Below, one piece after another: positions 39,729 to 47,866 of a stretch of DNA of 64,000 bases. The position numbers and the translations under genes are program-made. The notes beneath the pieces were generated by a model. That model was not told where the DNA came from. It made no database searches and saw only the letters and a program-made list of their open reading frames with translations. Source of the stretch: Polaromonas jejuensis NBRC 106434 (GTDB lineage: Bacteria; Pseudomonadota; Gammaproteobacteria; Burkholderiales; Burkholderiaceae_C); the NCBI RefSeq assembly GCF_001598235.1, contig NZ_BCYO01000016.1:55403-119402 (forward strand), read 5' to 3'. Position 1 is the first letter of the stretch. Each line of letters begins with the position of its first letter.

Positions 39729-40466
39729 TCAGCCCATGTGCAAACCGCCATTGAGCGAAAAGTCCGCACCGGTGGCATAACCGCCCTCGTCGGAGGCAAT
39801 CCAGGAAATGATGGAGGCAATCTCTTCCGGCTGGCCCAGCCGCTTGGCAGGCACACCGGCCACGATTTTTTCCAATACGTCGGGGCGTATGGCCTTGACC
39901 ATGTCGGTGCCGATGTAGCCTGGGCTCACGGTGTTCACCGTCACGCCCTTGCTGGCCACTTCCTGGGCCAGCGCCATGGTAAAGCCGTGCAGGCCGGCCT
40001 TGGCGGTGGAATAGTTCACCTGGCCAAACTGGCCCTTCTGGCCGTTGACCGACGAGATGTTGATGATGCGGCCAAAGCCCGCTTCTATCATGCCTTCGAT
40101 GACCTGCTTGGTCACATTGAACATGCTGTTGAGGTTGGTTGAAATCACGGCATCCCAGTCGACCTTGCTCATCTTGCGGAACTGGCCGTCGCGCGTGATG
40201 CCGGCGTTGTTCACCAGCACGCTCACCGGACCGTGCTCGGCCTTGACCTTGTCAAAGGCTGCCACCGTGGAGTCCCAGTCCCCCACATTGCCCACCGAGG
40301 CGTGGAAGGTATAGCCCAGCGCCTTCTGCTCATCGAGCCATTTGTCGAAATCACGCGTGGGGCCGCAGCCCGCGACCACGTTGAAGCCATCCTTGGCCAG
40401 TCGCTGGCAAATTGCGGTTCCGATACCGCCCATGCCGCCGGTAACGTAGGCTATTCGTTTGGTCAT
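39729..40466 (-). CDS. phaB: Acetoacetyl-CoA reductase
   Basis: 245-aa short-chain dehydrogenase that reduces acetoacetyl-CoA to (R)-3-hydroxybutyryl-CoA with NADPH, the second step of PHB synthesis. The cofactor motif is TGGMGGIGT and the catalytic Ser-Tyr-Lys is in NISSVNGQKGQFGQVNYSTAK. Start ATG 40466 has GGAGAAA upstream. It is the last gene of phaC-phaA-phaB. Confidence 0.95.
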   Translation of the reverse strand: MTKRIAYVTGGMGGIGTAICQRLAKDGFNVVAGCGPTRDFDKWLDEQKALGYTFHASVGNVGDWDSTVAAFDKVKAEHGPVSVLVNNAGITRDGQFRKMSKVDWDAVISTNLNSMFNVTKQVIEGMIEAGFGRIINISSVNGQKGQFGQVNYSTAKAGLHGFTMALAQEVASKGVTVNTVSPGYIGTDMVKAIRPDVLEKIVAGVPAKRLGQPEEIASIISWIASDEGGYATGADFSLNGGLHMG

Positions 40467-40507
40467 TGCGTTTCTCCTTGATTCTGTCATTTCCACGAAA
40501 TCGTTTT

Positions 40508-40548
40508 GCTATAAGTTCGATAGCAGCTTGCACCCGAATGGCACCCGC
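40508..40548 (+). repeat. Dispersed ATAGCTGC-family repeat, intergenic phaA-phaB
   Basis: GCTATAAGTTCGATAGCAGC, TTGCACCC, spacer, GCACCCGC. The core is diverged (ATAGCAGC) but the layout fits. Confidence 0.55.
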
Positions 40549-40570
40549 TGAAACCTGTTTTACCTGATAT

Positions 40571-41749
40571 TCAGCGCTCCAGTGTGAGGGCAACCCCCAT
40601 GCCGCCGCCAATGCACAGGCTGGCGATGCCTTTCTTGGCGTCGCGGCGCACCATTTCATGCAGCAGCGTGACCAGAATGCGACAGCCGGACGCACCAATC
40701 GGGTGACCAATCGCAATCGCGCCGCCATTGACGTTGACCTTGCTGGTGTCCCAGCCCATCTCTTTGTTCACCGCGCAGGCCTGCGCGGCAAAGGCTTCGT
40801 TGATCTCCAGCAGATCCAGATCCTGGGCTTTCCAGCCGGCGCGGGCAAGCGCCTTGGTCGAGGCCGGCACCGGGCCCATGCCCATGTAGGCCGGGTCCAG
40901 GCCGGTGGTGGCGTAGCTGGCGATGCGCGCCAGAGGTTTGAGGCCGAGCGCGGCCGCCTTTTTGGCGGTCATGACCAGCACGGCCGCGGCGCCATCGTTG
41001 AGGCCCGAGGCGTTGCCCGCGGTCACGCCGCCGGCCTTGTCAAAGGCCGGACGCAGGCCCGCCAGGCCCTCGGCGCTGGTTTTGCGGTTGATGAACTCGT
41101 CGGCCGCAAACACCACCGGCTCGCCCTTTTTCTGCGGAATGGAGATGGGTACGATCTCATCCTTGAACTTGCCGGCATCCTGCGCGGCCGCCGCCTTGGT
41201 CTGGCTGGCCAGCGCCAGTGCGTCCTGCGCCTCGCGGGCTATACCGTACTTCTTGGCCACGTTTTCCGCCGTGATGCCCATGTGGTACTGGTTGTAGACG
41301 TCCCAGAGGCCATCCACGATCATGGAATCGAGCATCTTCCAGTCGCCCATGCGCTGGCCGTCGCGCGAGCCATTCAGCACATGAGGCGCGGCGCTCATGT
41401 TTTCCTGACCGCCGGCAATCACGATCTCGCTGTCGCCGGTGGCCACTGCCTGCGCCGCCAGCATGACGGACTTCAGGCCCGAGCCGCACACCGCATTGAT
41501 GGTCAGGCCCGGGATGGCATGCGGAAAGCCGGCCTTGACCACCGCCTGGCGCGCCGGGTTCTGGCCCACGCCGGCCGCCAGGACCTGGCCCATGATGACT
41601 TCACCGACCTGTTCGGCGCTCAGCCCCGAGCGCTCCAGCACGGCCTTGATGACAGCCGCACCCAGTTCGGTGGCTGGTGTCTTGGCCAGTGAACCGCCAA
41701 ATTTTCCGACCGCCGTGCGGCCGGCTGAAACGATAACGATGTCTTCCAT
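40571..41749 (-). CDS. phaA: Acetyl-CoA acetyltransferase (beta-ketothiolase)
   Basis: 392-aa biosynthetic thiolase that condenses two acetyl-CoA to acetoacetyl-CoA. The acyl-accepting cysteine is Cys88 in TINAVCGSGLKSV. The C-terminal GHPIGASGCRI holds the catalytic His and second Cys. It lies 44 bp after phaC and is followed by phaB. Confidence 0.95.
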   Translation of the reverse strand: MEDIVIVSAGRTAVGKFGGSLAKTPATELGAAVIKAVLERSGLSAEQVGEVIMGQVLAAGVGQNPARQAVVKAGFPHAIPGLTINAVCGSGLKSVMLAAQAVATGDSEIVIAGGQENMSAAPHVLNGSRDGQRMGDWKMLDSMIVDGLWDVYNQYHMGITAENVAKKYGIAREAQDALALASQTKAAAAQDAGKFKDEIVPISIPQKKGEPVVFAADEFINRKTSAEGLAGLRPAFDKAGGVTAGNASGLNDGAAAVLVMTAKKAAALGLKPLARIASYATTGLDPAYMGMGPVPASTKALARAGWKAQDLDLLEINEAFAAQACAVNKEMGWDTSKVNVNGGAIAIGHPIGASGCRILVTLLHEMVRRDAKKGIASLCIGGGMGVALTLER

Positions 41750-41793
41750 GAAATATCTCCTTGCTATAAATTATGTTGCAGTATTGGGTCGAT

Positions 41794-43503
41794 TCAGGCC
41801 TTGACCTTGACGTAGCGCCCCGGCGCGGCTTCGATGGCCTGGTACTGGCGGCTGCCATAGCCCTTGGGCGCAGCAATTTGCTTGCCAGCCTGAGTTTTGA
41901 GCCAGGCCGACCAGTCCGTCCACCAGCTGCCGGGGTGTTCGGTCGCGCCCTTGAGCCAATCGGCCTGCGACACGGGGAATTTACCGGCCGGCAGCTTGTC
42001 ATGGGTCCAGTAGCTGCGCTTGTTTTTGACGGGCGGGTTGATCACGCCGGCGATGTGGCCCGAAGCCCCCATCACAAAACGCTTTTTGCCCGGAAGCACC
42101 TGCGTGGACGCGTAGGCCCCGCCAATCGGCACGATATGGTCCTCACGCGAGCCGTAGAGATAGACCGGAATGTCCACCTTGCGCAAATCGACCTTCTCGC
42201 CGCAAACCACTGCCTTGCCCGGCTTGACCAGATTGTTCTCGAAATAGGTGTTGCGCAGATACCAGGCGTAAAACGGCCCGGGCAGATTGGTGGCGTCGCT
42301 GTTCCAGTACAGCAGGTCAAAGGGCGGCGGCGTCTCGCCCTTGAGGTAATTGCCCACCACGTAGTTCCAGACCAGGTCGTTGGGGCGCAAAAAGCTGAAG
42401 GTGGAGGCCAGCTCCTGGCCCTTGAGCAGGCCGCCCCGCCCCATCTCGGCCTCGCGGAACCGGACGGAGGCTTCGTCGATAAAGATATCCAGGATGCCGG
42501 TATCGGTAAAGTCCAGGAACGAGGTCAGCAGCGTGGCGCTCGCGACCGGTTTTTCGCCACGCGCCGCCAGCACCGCCAGGGCCGTGCCCAAAATCGTGCC
42601 ACCCACGCAGAACCCCAGGGCATTGATGGTTTCGGCGCCTGTGATCTCCTGCACGACCGCGATGGCCTTGATGGCGGCTTGCTCGATGTAGTCGTCCCAG
42701 GTCTTGTCCGCCATGGATTCATCCGGGTTGCGCCAGCTCACCACAAAGGTGCGGTGACCCTGGGCCACGGCATAGCGGATCAGGGAGTTGTCGGGCTGCA
42801 GGTCAAGAATGTAAAACTTGTTGATGCAGGGCGGAATCAGCAGAAAAGGCTTTTCATAGACCTTGGCGGTCAGCGGCTTGTACTCCAGCAGCTGGAAGAA
42901 CTCGTTTTCAAACACCACCGCGCCTTCGGTCGTGGCGACGTTCTTGCCGACCTCAAACACGCTCTCGTCGGTCATGGACACATGGCCCTGCCGCATGTCG
43001 TGCAGCATGTTGGCGAGTCCCTTGGCAATGCTTTCGCCCTGGCTGGCGATGGCTTTTTGCTGGGCCTCGGCGTTCAGGGCCAGAAAATTGCTGGGCGCCG
43101 TGGCCGCCATCCACTGCTCGACCGCGAAACGCACACGCGCCCTGGTTTTGGCATCGCCTTCCACGGCATCGGCCAGGCCCTTCAGGGCATTGGCGTTCAG
43201 CAGGTAGGCGGAAGCAGAGAAATTCGAGACGGGATTGCTCTTCCAGGCCTCTGCGGCAAAACGCCGGTCAGAGACGGCCGGTGCCGAATCGCCGGGCTGC
43301 AGACTCTGGTTCCACAGGGCCGAAGCCTCCTCAATATAGTGCTGCTGGAGCGCCTGTAGCTTGACCGGGTCAAAGCTGATGGGAGGCGGGAGACCGGCCG
43401 GGGGTGTGCCCGCCGCCAGTGCGCCCATGGCCTGCTGCAGGCCTGTGCCAAAGGTCTCTTGCATCTGTTGGGCCGCGTGGGCCCAGTTTGCCTCAGAATT
43501 CAT
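41794..43503 (-). CDS. phaC: Class I polyhydroxyalkanoate synthase
   Basis: 569-aa synthase that polymerises (R)-3-hydroxyacyl-CoA into PHA granules. The lipase-like box GFCVGG holds the catalytic Cys299. An N-terminal domain precedes the alpha/beta-hydrolase core, and WSAWLKTQAG lies near the C-terminus. Its size and single-subunit form fit class I (short-chain monomers). Start ATG 43503 has GGGAGA upstream. With propionyl-CoA metabolism nearby, hydroxyvalerate incorporation is plausible but inferred. Confidence 0.95.
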   Translation of the reverse strand: MNSEANWAHAAQQMQETFGTGLQQAMGALAAGTPPAGLPPPISFDPVKLQALQQHYIEEASALWNQSLQPGDSAPAVSDRRFAAEAWKSNPVSNFSASAYLLNANALKGLADAVEGDAKTRARVRFAVEQWMAATAPSNFLALNAEAQQKAIASQGESIAKGLANMLHDMRQGHVSMTDESVFEVGKNVATTEGAVVFENEFFQLLEYKPLTAKVYEKPFLLIPPCINKFYILDLQPDNSLIRYAVAQGHRTFVVSWRNPDESMADKTWDDYIEQAAIKAIAVVQEITGAETINALGFCVGGTILGTALAVLAARGEKPVASATLLTSFLDFTDTGILDIFIDEASVRFREAEMGRGGLLKGQELASTFSFLRPNDLVWNYVVGNYLKGETPPPFDLLYWNSDATNLPGPFYAWYLRNTYFENNLVKPGKAVVCGEKVDLRKVDIPVYLYGSREDHIVPIGGAYASTQVLPGKKRFVMGASGHIAGVINPPVKNKRSYWTHDKLPAGKFPVSQADWLKGATEHPGSWWTDWSAWLKTQAGKQIAAPKGYGSRQYQAIEAAPGRYVKVKA

Positions 43504-43602
43504 CTTGTCTCCCTCTATCATCTCGAGTCTTGCTGACCCTGTTGAGTCCACACCAGTATCGTAGGATTTGCGCCCGGCTTTCTGACTAAACGCAACGTAT
43601 TT

Positions 43603-43947
43603 ATGTATTTGATTGTTATAGCCTGGATTTATGTCGTATTCATGATGAGCGTGGCCGAGGCCACCAACAGCAACGGAACACTGCTGGGCGCATTCATGAC
43701 CTTTGTACTCTATGGTGTGGGGCCTGTGGCATTGGTGGTTTACCTGATGGGGGCGCCGGCGCGCAACAAGGCGATCAAAAAACGCAACGCGGAAGAACTG
43801 GCCCGGCACAGCGCCAGCGCGACAAACTCCCAGGAGCCAGGCCCGGCCACGCGCTCAGTCCCGCCAGATGCAGGCAGCCATGCGGCCGGTGGTGCCGAAG
43901 CCGTTGCCCCTGACACCGGCGTCGCGCCGGTGGGAGAAAAACCTTGA
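43603..43947 (+). CDS. Small membrane protein of unknown function
   Basis: 114-aa protein with two predicted membrane helices (about residues 2-19 and 27-50) and a hydrophilic Ala/Pro/Gly-rich C-terminal tail. I do not recognise the family. It is divergent from phaC, with a 99-bp shared promoter region. Its last 93 bp overlap the 3' end of pgeF on the other strand, so the tail may be evolving freely. Confidence 0.7.
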   Translation: MYLIVIAWIYVVFMMSVAEATNSNGTLLGAFMTFVLYGVGPVALVVYLMGAPARNKAIKKRNAEELARHSASATNSQEPGPATRSVPPDAGSHAAGGAEAVAPDTGVAPVGEKP

Positions 43948-44676
43948 CGGGTTGCTGACCGTGCACCAGGGCGCGCTGCCGTCGTTGCCATAAATCCGGG
44001 TAACGCCCATGGCCTGCAGGCGCAGGCGGGCCAGTGCCGGAAGATTGGCCAGGTACTTGCCCCCGCCTATGTCAACGAACAGCAGGCCGGCCCCGGCTTG
44101 CACCGCTTCAAACGCCGCCTTCACTTCAGCGCCCACCTCGAAAGCCGAAGGCCCGATGCACGGCCCCAGCCACGCTATCGTTTCAGGAGCTGAATGCGCC
44201 CGTTCTGCCTGGGCCAGAGCCCTGAAAGACGCATAAACCGAGGCCAGAACGCCCGGCCCGCCCATCAACCCGGTGACCCCGGCGCCCGCCAGACCGCGCC
44301 AGCCGGCATGGGCGGCAGCGACCACCGCACCATCTTCCGTCGTCAGCAGCACCGGCAGGCAATCGGCCACCATGATGGTGCAGGCCAGACGGCGCTGCGC
44401 GGTGACGCAGGCATCGGCGGGCTGGCCGTCGGGGCTGGCGGCCTCAAGCGCCAACACCTCACAGCCATGCACCTGCTGGAGAAAGACGGCACGCGTGCCC
44501 GTGGCCTGCTGCAGCAAGGCGCGGTTGGCCGCCACATGCTCGGGCCGGTCGCCCACATGGTCGCCGAGGTTCAGGCTGTCATAGGGCTGCGCCGACACGC
44601 CGCCGGCGCGGGTGGTGAACACCGCCCGAACGCCAGCGGGCGCGGGCCAGTCGGGAATCAGCCAATCGGCATGCAA
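43855..44676 (-). CDS. pgeF: Peptidoglycan editing factor PgeF (laccase-domain protein, YfiH)
   Basis: 273-aa Cu/Zn-dependent polyphenol-oxidase-fold protein. PgeF enzymes are now linked to removal of mis-incorporated serine from peptidoglycan precursors. Metal and active-site residues are in LQQVHG, VADCLPVLL and AAHAGWRGL, with GPCIGPSAFEVG following. It lies 14 bp after maiA on the same strand. It overlaps the convergent small membrane protein gene by 93 bp. Confidence 0.9.
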   Translation of the reverse strand: MHADWLIPDWPAPAGVRAVFTTRAGGVSAQPYDSLNLGDHVGDRPEHVAANRALLQQATGTRAVFLQQVHGCEVLALEAASPDGQPADACVTAQRRLACTIMVADCLPVLLTTEDGAVVAAAHAGWRGLAGAGVTGLMGGPGVLASVYASFRALAQAERAHSAPETIAWLGPCIGPSAFEVGAEVKAAFEAVQAGAGLLFVDIGGGKYLANLPALARLRLQAMGVTRIYGNDGSAPWCTVSNPSRFFSHRRDAGVRGNGFGTTGRMAACIWRD

Positions 44677-44690
44677 AACGCAGGCCCCGT

Positions 44691-45329
44691 TCAGGCTTCG
44701 TTATCGGGACAGGCCGATGGCTGTGCCTTATGGAAGGCGGGCAGCGCCATGCAGGCGTCAAACGCCGCCATGGTGCGCGGCAGCCCCTCAAGATTCACAT
44801 TGAAACGCCTGGCGTTGAAGATTTGCGGCACCAGGCAGCAGTCCGCCAGCGTCGGCGTGCTGCCGTAGCAATAGGTCGATGCCGGCAACTGTTCAAGCTG
44901 GCGCTCGAAGGCCTCCAGCCCCTCGCGGCACCAGTGGCGGTACCAGGTGTTTTTCGCTTCCTCATCCACCTTGAGCTCCCTCACCAGGTACTTGAGCACG
45001 CGCAGGTTGTTGAGGGGATGAATTTCGCAGGCGATCGACTGCGCCAATGCGCGCACCTTGGCACGGCCCACAGCGTCAGGAGGCAGCAGGGCCGGTTCAG
45101 GGTGCTTTTCATCCAGGTATTCAATGATGGCCATGGACTGCGACAGCTTTTCACCGTCCACCTCCAGCAGCGGCACCAGGGTGTCGGCTGACAGGGCCGC
45201 ATAGGGCTCCTTCTTGTGATCGCCCCTGGCAATGTGAACGGGAATGTACTCGTAGCCCAGCCCCTTGAGCTCAAGCGCAATGCGCACGCGGAAGGAGGCG
45301 GAAGAGCGGAAATAGTTGTGGAGTCTCAT
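44691..45329 (-). CDS. maiA: Maleylacetoacetate / maleylpyruvate isomerase (zeta-class GST)
   Basis: 212-aa zeta GST that uses glutathione for cis-trans isomerisation of maleylacetoacetate or maleylpyruvate. The SSASFRVRIALELKGL active-site segment is characteristic. The start is ATG 45329 (MRLHNYFRSS); ATG 45341 is a close alternative. It lies 2.5 kb from a gentisate-type gene set that lacks an isomerase of its own, so it may serve that pathway. Confidence 0.88.
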   Translation of the reverse strand: MRLHNYFRSSASFRVRIALELKGLGYEYIPVHIARGDHKKEPYAALSADTLVPLLEVDGEKLSQSMAIIEYLDEKHPEPALLPPDAVGRAKVRALAQSIACEIHPLNNLRVLKYLVRELKVDEEAKNTWYRHWCREGLEAFERQLEQLPASTYCYGSTPTLADCCLVPQIFNARRFNVNLEGLPRTMAAFDACMALPAFHKAQPSACPDNEA

Positions 45330-45486
45330 GCCTGAAAGCATAAACTGAAACAGCGCCCGCCGGCCTTGCCCAGGTTTTGCGCCCCCACCCGCCAGACCGA
45401 CGAATCGCCTCGGAGACTGACCAGGAAGCCGCTCCCCGCTATGGTGTGAAGCTGCATCCCCCAACCGCCCTGCCTGGAGACACCTC

Positions 45487-46530
45487 ATGAGCACCCCCAC
45501 CGCCCTTTCCGGATCAAGCAATCACCAGATTCGCCTGGCCAGCCGCCCTGTCGGCCTGCCCACCCGCGCCAACTGGAACTTCACCACCGAACCCGTGGCC
45601 GAGCCCGGCCCGGGCGGCGTGCTGGTGAAGACCCTCTACCTCTCGCTGGACCCGGCCATGCGCGGCTGGATGAACGAAGGCAAAAGCTATATCCCGCCGG
45701 TGGAGCTTGGCGCCGTCATGCGCGCCGGCGGCGTGGGCCAGGTCATTGCCTCGCAAAACCCGGCCTTTGCCGTGGGCGACTATGTCAATGCCGGCCTGGA
45801 CGTGCAGGAATACTGCCGGATTCCAGAGGAGCAGATCAAGCGCAGCGGCATCTTCAAGATAGACCCCGGCCTGGGACTGACGCCCTGGCTCAACGTGCTG
45901 GGCCTGCCCGGCATGACGGGCTACTTTGGCCTGCTCGACGTCGGCCTGCCCAAGACCGGCGAAACCGTGGTCGTTTCCGGCGCGGCCGGCGCCGTGGGCC
46001 AGACGGTGGGCCAGCTCGCCAAACTCAAGGGCTGCCGCGTGGTCGGCATAGCCGGCGGCCGGGCCAAATGCGACTGGGTCGTCAACGAGCTCGGTTTTGA
46101 CGCCTGCATCGACTACAAGGCCGGTGAGGTCAAGGCCGGCCTGAAGGAGCATTGCCCCAAGGGCGTCGACATTTACTTCGACAATGTAGGCGGCGAGATT
46201 CTTGACCTGGTGCTGACCCGCATCACGCGCGGCGCCCGCATCATCATTTGCGGCGCCATCAGCCAGTACAACAACACCACGCCCGTGAAAGGGCCGGCCA
46301 ACTACCTGTCGCTGCTGGTCAACCGCGCGCGCATGGAAGGCATTGTGGTGTTCGACTACGCCGACCGCTACCCGCAGGCCATCGCCGAATTGGCGGGTTA
46401 CCTGAAGGCCGGCACCCTGAAAAGCCGGGAAGACGTGGTGCAGGGCCTGGACACCTTCCCCGAGACCCTGCTCAAGCTGTTTAGCGGCGAAAACTTTGGC
46501 AAGCTGGTGCTGCAGGTGGCGCCAGCGTAA
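45487..46530 (+). CDS. NADPH-dependent zinc-free MDR oxidoreductase (CurA/YncB type)
   Basis: 347-aa medium-chain dehydrogenase/reductase of the curcumin reductase / leukotriene B4 dehydrogenase-like group. The nucleotide motif is VSGAAGAVGQTVGQLAKLKG. No structural zinc cysteines are present. A GVDIYFDNVGGEILD segment is typical. It reduces double bonds of enones in related proteins; the native substrate is unknown. The gene stands alone. Confidence 0.88.
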   Translation: MSTPTALSGSSNHQIRLASRPVGLPTRANWNFTTEPVAEPGPGGVLVKTLYLSLDPAMRGWMNEGKSYIPPVELGAVMRAGGVGQVIASQNPAFAVGDYVNAGLDVQEYCRIPEEQIKRSGIFKIDPGLGLTPWLNVLGLPGMTGYFGLLDVGLPKTGETVVVSGAAGAVGQTVGQLAKLKGCRVVGIAGGRAKCDWVVNELGFDACIDYKAGEVKAGLKEHCPKGVDIYFDNVGGEILDLVLTRITRGARIIICGAISQYNNTTPVKGPANYLSLLVNRARMEGIVVFDYADRYPQAIAELAGYLKAGTLKSREDVVQGLDTFPETLLKLFSGENFGKLVLQVAPA

Positions 46531-46568
46531 ACACCCCGGCCAGCTCCCCCGCCTTTGGCCATGCGATA

Positions 46569-46618
46569 ACTATTAATTTCATAGCAGCTGACGGCCACTC
46601 CACGAGCGCTCAAGGCCA
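46569..46618 (+). repeat. Dispersed ATAGCTGC-family repeat, intergenic
   Basis: ACTATTAATTTCATAGCAGC, then spacer and CAAGGCCAGA. It lies downstream of the CurA-like gene. The core is diverged. Confidence 0.55.
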
Positions 46619-46765
46619 GATTGGCAAAAACCTGATACAGGCGGCGCTGAAGAGCTGGCCATGCTGGCCTTCACCGCCCCGCCCCGCCTGGGCAACAGCC
46701 GGCTCAGTTGCCAGATCGGGCTGACGCCGGCGCTCGATGGTTTGACGGTAGAGTTACCGCCTGCG

Positions 46766-46789
46766 CAATATTGACAATATTGAATATTC
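46766..46789. promoter_or_regulatory. Tandem CAATATTG motifs upstream of the ABM-domain gene
   Basis: The palindrome CAATATTG occurs twice (46766-46773, 46775-46782), followed by AATATTC, all 21-44 bp ahead of the ATG at 46810. TTGACA overlaps the first pair. It is operator-like, with no known regulator assigned. Confidence 0.35.
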
Positions 46790-46809
46790 ACCCACATCGG
46801 AGCCTGCCC

Positions 46810-47112
46810 ATGATTCTCGAACTCGCCGATATCCGCATTCAGCCCGGCCAGCAGGCCGCTTTTGACGAAGCCATCCAGCGCGGCGTCAACACCGTGATTG
46901 CCAAAGCCAGGGGCTTCCACGGTTACAAGGTCAACAAGGGCATTGAAAGCCCCGAGCGCTACATCCTGCAAATCTTCTGGGAAACCCTGGAAAACCACAC
47001 CGTCGATTTCCGCGAATCGCCGGCCTTTGCCGAATGGCGCGCGATTGTCGGGCCGTTTTTTGCCGGGCCGCCCACGGTGGAGCATTTCGATCTGCTGGCC
47101 AAATCAGCCTGA
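46810..47112 (+). CDS. Antibiotic biosynthesis monooxygenase (ABM) fold protein
   Basis: 100-aa dimeric ferredoxin-like fold protein. ABM features are MILELADIRIQPGQQAAF at the start, the central RYILQIFWETLENHT strand and the RESPAFAEWRAIVGPFF helix. Members include quinol monooxygenases, heme-degrading enzymes and stress proteins; the function here is open. The start is ATG 46810. A strong terminator follows. Confidence 0.82.
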   Translation: MILELADIRIQPGQQAAFDEAIQRGVNTVIAKARGFHGYKVNKGIESPERYILQIFWETLENHTVDFRESPAFAEWRAIVGPFFAGPPTVEHFDLLAKSA

Positions 47113-47140
47113 CGCGCGTCTGCGGCTTGAGGCCGCAGGG

Positions 47141-47176
47141 CCTAAAAAACGGGACTTGAAGGTCCCGTTTTTTAGG
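47141..47176. terminator. Bidirectional terminator
   Basis: Perfect 15-bp inverted repeat: CCTAAAAAACGGGAC and GTCCCGTTTTTTAGG around a 6-nt loop. It separates the ABM gene from the convergent marR-type gene. Confidence 0.9.
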
Positions 47177-47207
47177 CGGCCACCGCCTGCGCCATGAAAT
47201 GCCCAGG

Positions 47208-47657
47208 CTACTTGTCCCTGGGAAAATTGTCGTGACTGGCGACCAGCTTGCCGAGCAGGGCCCCCAGCTGCGCCCGCTCGGTGGCGTCCAGCGGGCTCAC
47301 GATGCGTTGCTGGGCCCGGCGCACCGAGCGTGCCATCTGCCGTGCCACCTTTTCGCCCTCGGGCGTGGTCCAGAGCAGCTTGCGGCGCCTGTCTTGCGGA
47401 TCCGCCTCGCGCCTGACCCAGCCCTTGGCTTCGAGCCGGCCAATCACCGAGCCAAAGGTGGCCGGGTCAAAGGCCACCCGGCCTGACAGCGTGACCTGGT
47501 CCTCGCCCGGCTCATCCATCAGGGCGTTCAGAATGGCAAACTGCACCGGCGTGACATCAAAGCCGGCGGTCTCTTCCATGAAGATGGCGACCGCCAGCTG
47601 TTGCGCCCGGCGGATCAGGTGCCCGGGCGCTTCAGCGAAATTGAAACCTTTTGCCAT
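47208..47657 (-). CDS. MarR-family transcriptional regulator
   Basis: 149-aa winged-helix MarR protein. The HTH and wing region reads LSGRVAFDPATFGSVIGRLEAKGWV then RREADPQDRRRKLLW (two segments). It is divergent from the Bug-type binding protein gene, so it probably represses the downstream gentisate block until an aromatic ligand binds. I see no clear palindrome in the 209-bp intergenic region. Confidence 0.87.
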   Translation of the reverse strand: MAKGFNFAEAPGHLIRRAQQLAVAIFMEETAGFDVTPVQFAILNALMDEPGEDQVTLSGRVAFDPATFGSVIGRLEAKGWVRREADPQDRRRKLLWTTPEGEKVARQMARSVRRAQQRIVSPLDATERAQLGALLGKLVASHDNFPRDK

Positions 47658-47866
47658 GCCCGGAGTTTAGCGTTCAGGGTAAACACCAGGCCCTCAAATA
47701 ATACGTACACTTACCATCAACGCCCTTACCCTGATCCGGCCGATAAAAAGCATGGCGCAAGTCTCCCCCTTCATGATTTCGGGCGGCAGCATTGGAAATG
47801 GATACAGGGCGGGACCGCTCCCTCAAAACTGTTCCAATAAAGGCCATAAAACCTTTGTATAAGCCC

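Noticed and set aside
41773..43359. 528-codon open frame opposite phaC, and similar long antisense frames opposite iscS, pccA, pccB, mutase, prkA and tyrB
   Set aside because: All mirror secure genes on the other strand, lack RBS and domain motifs, and have shadow-type composition.
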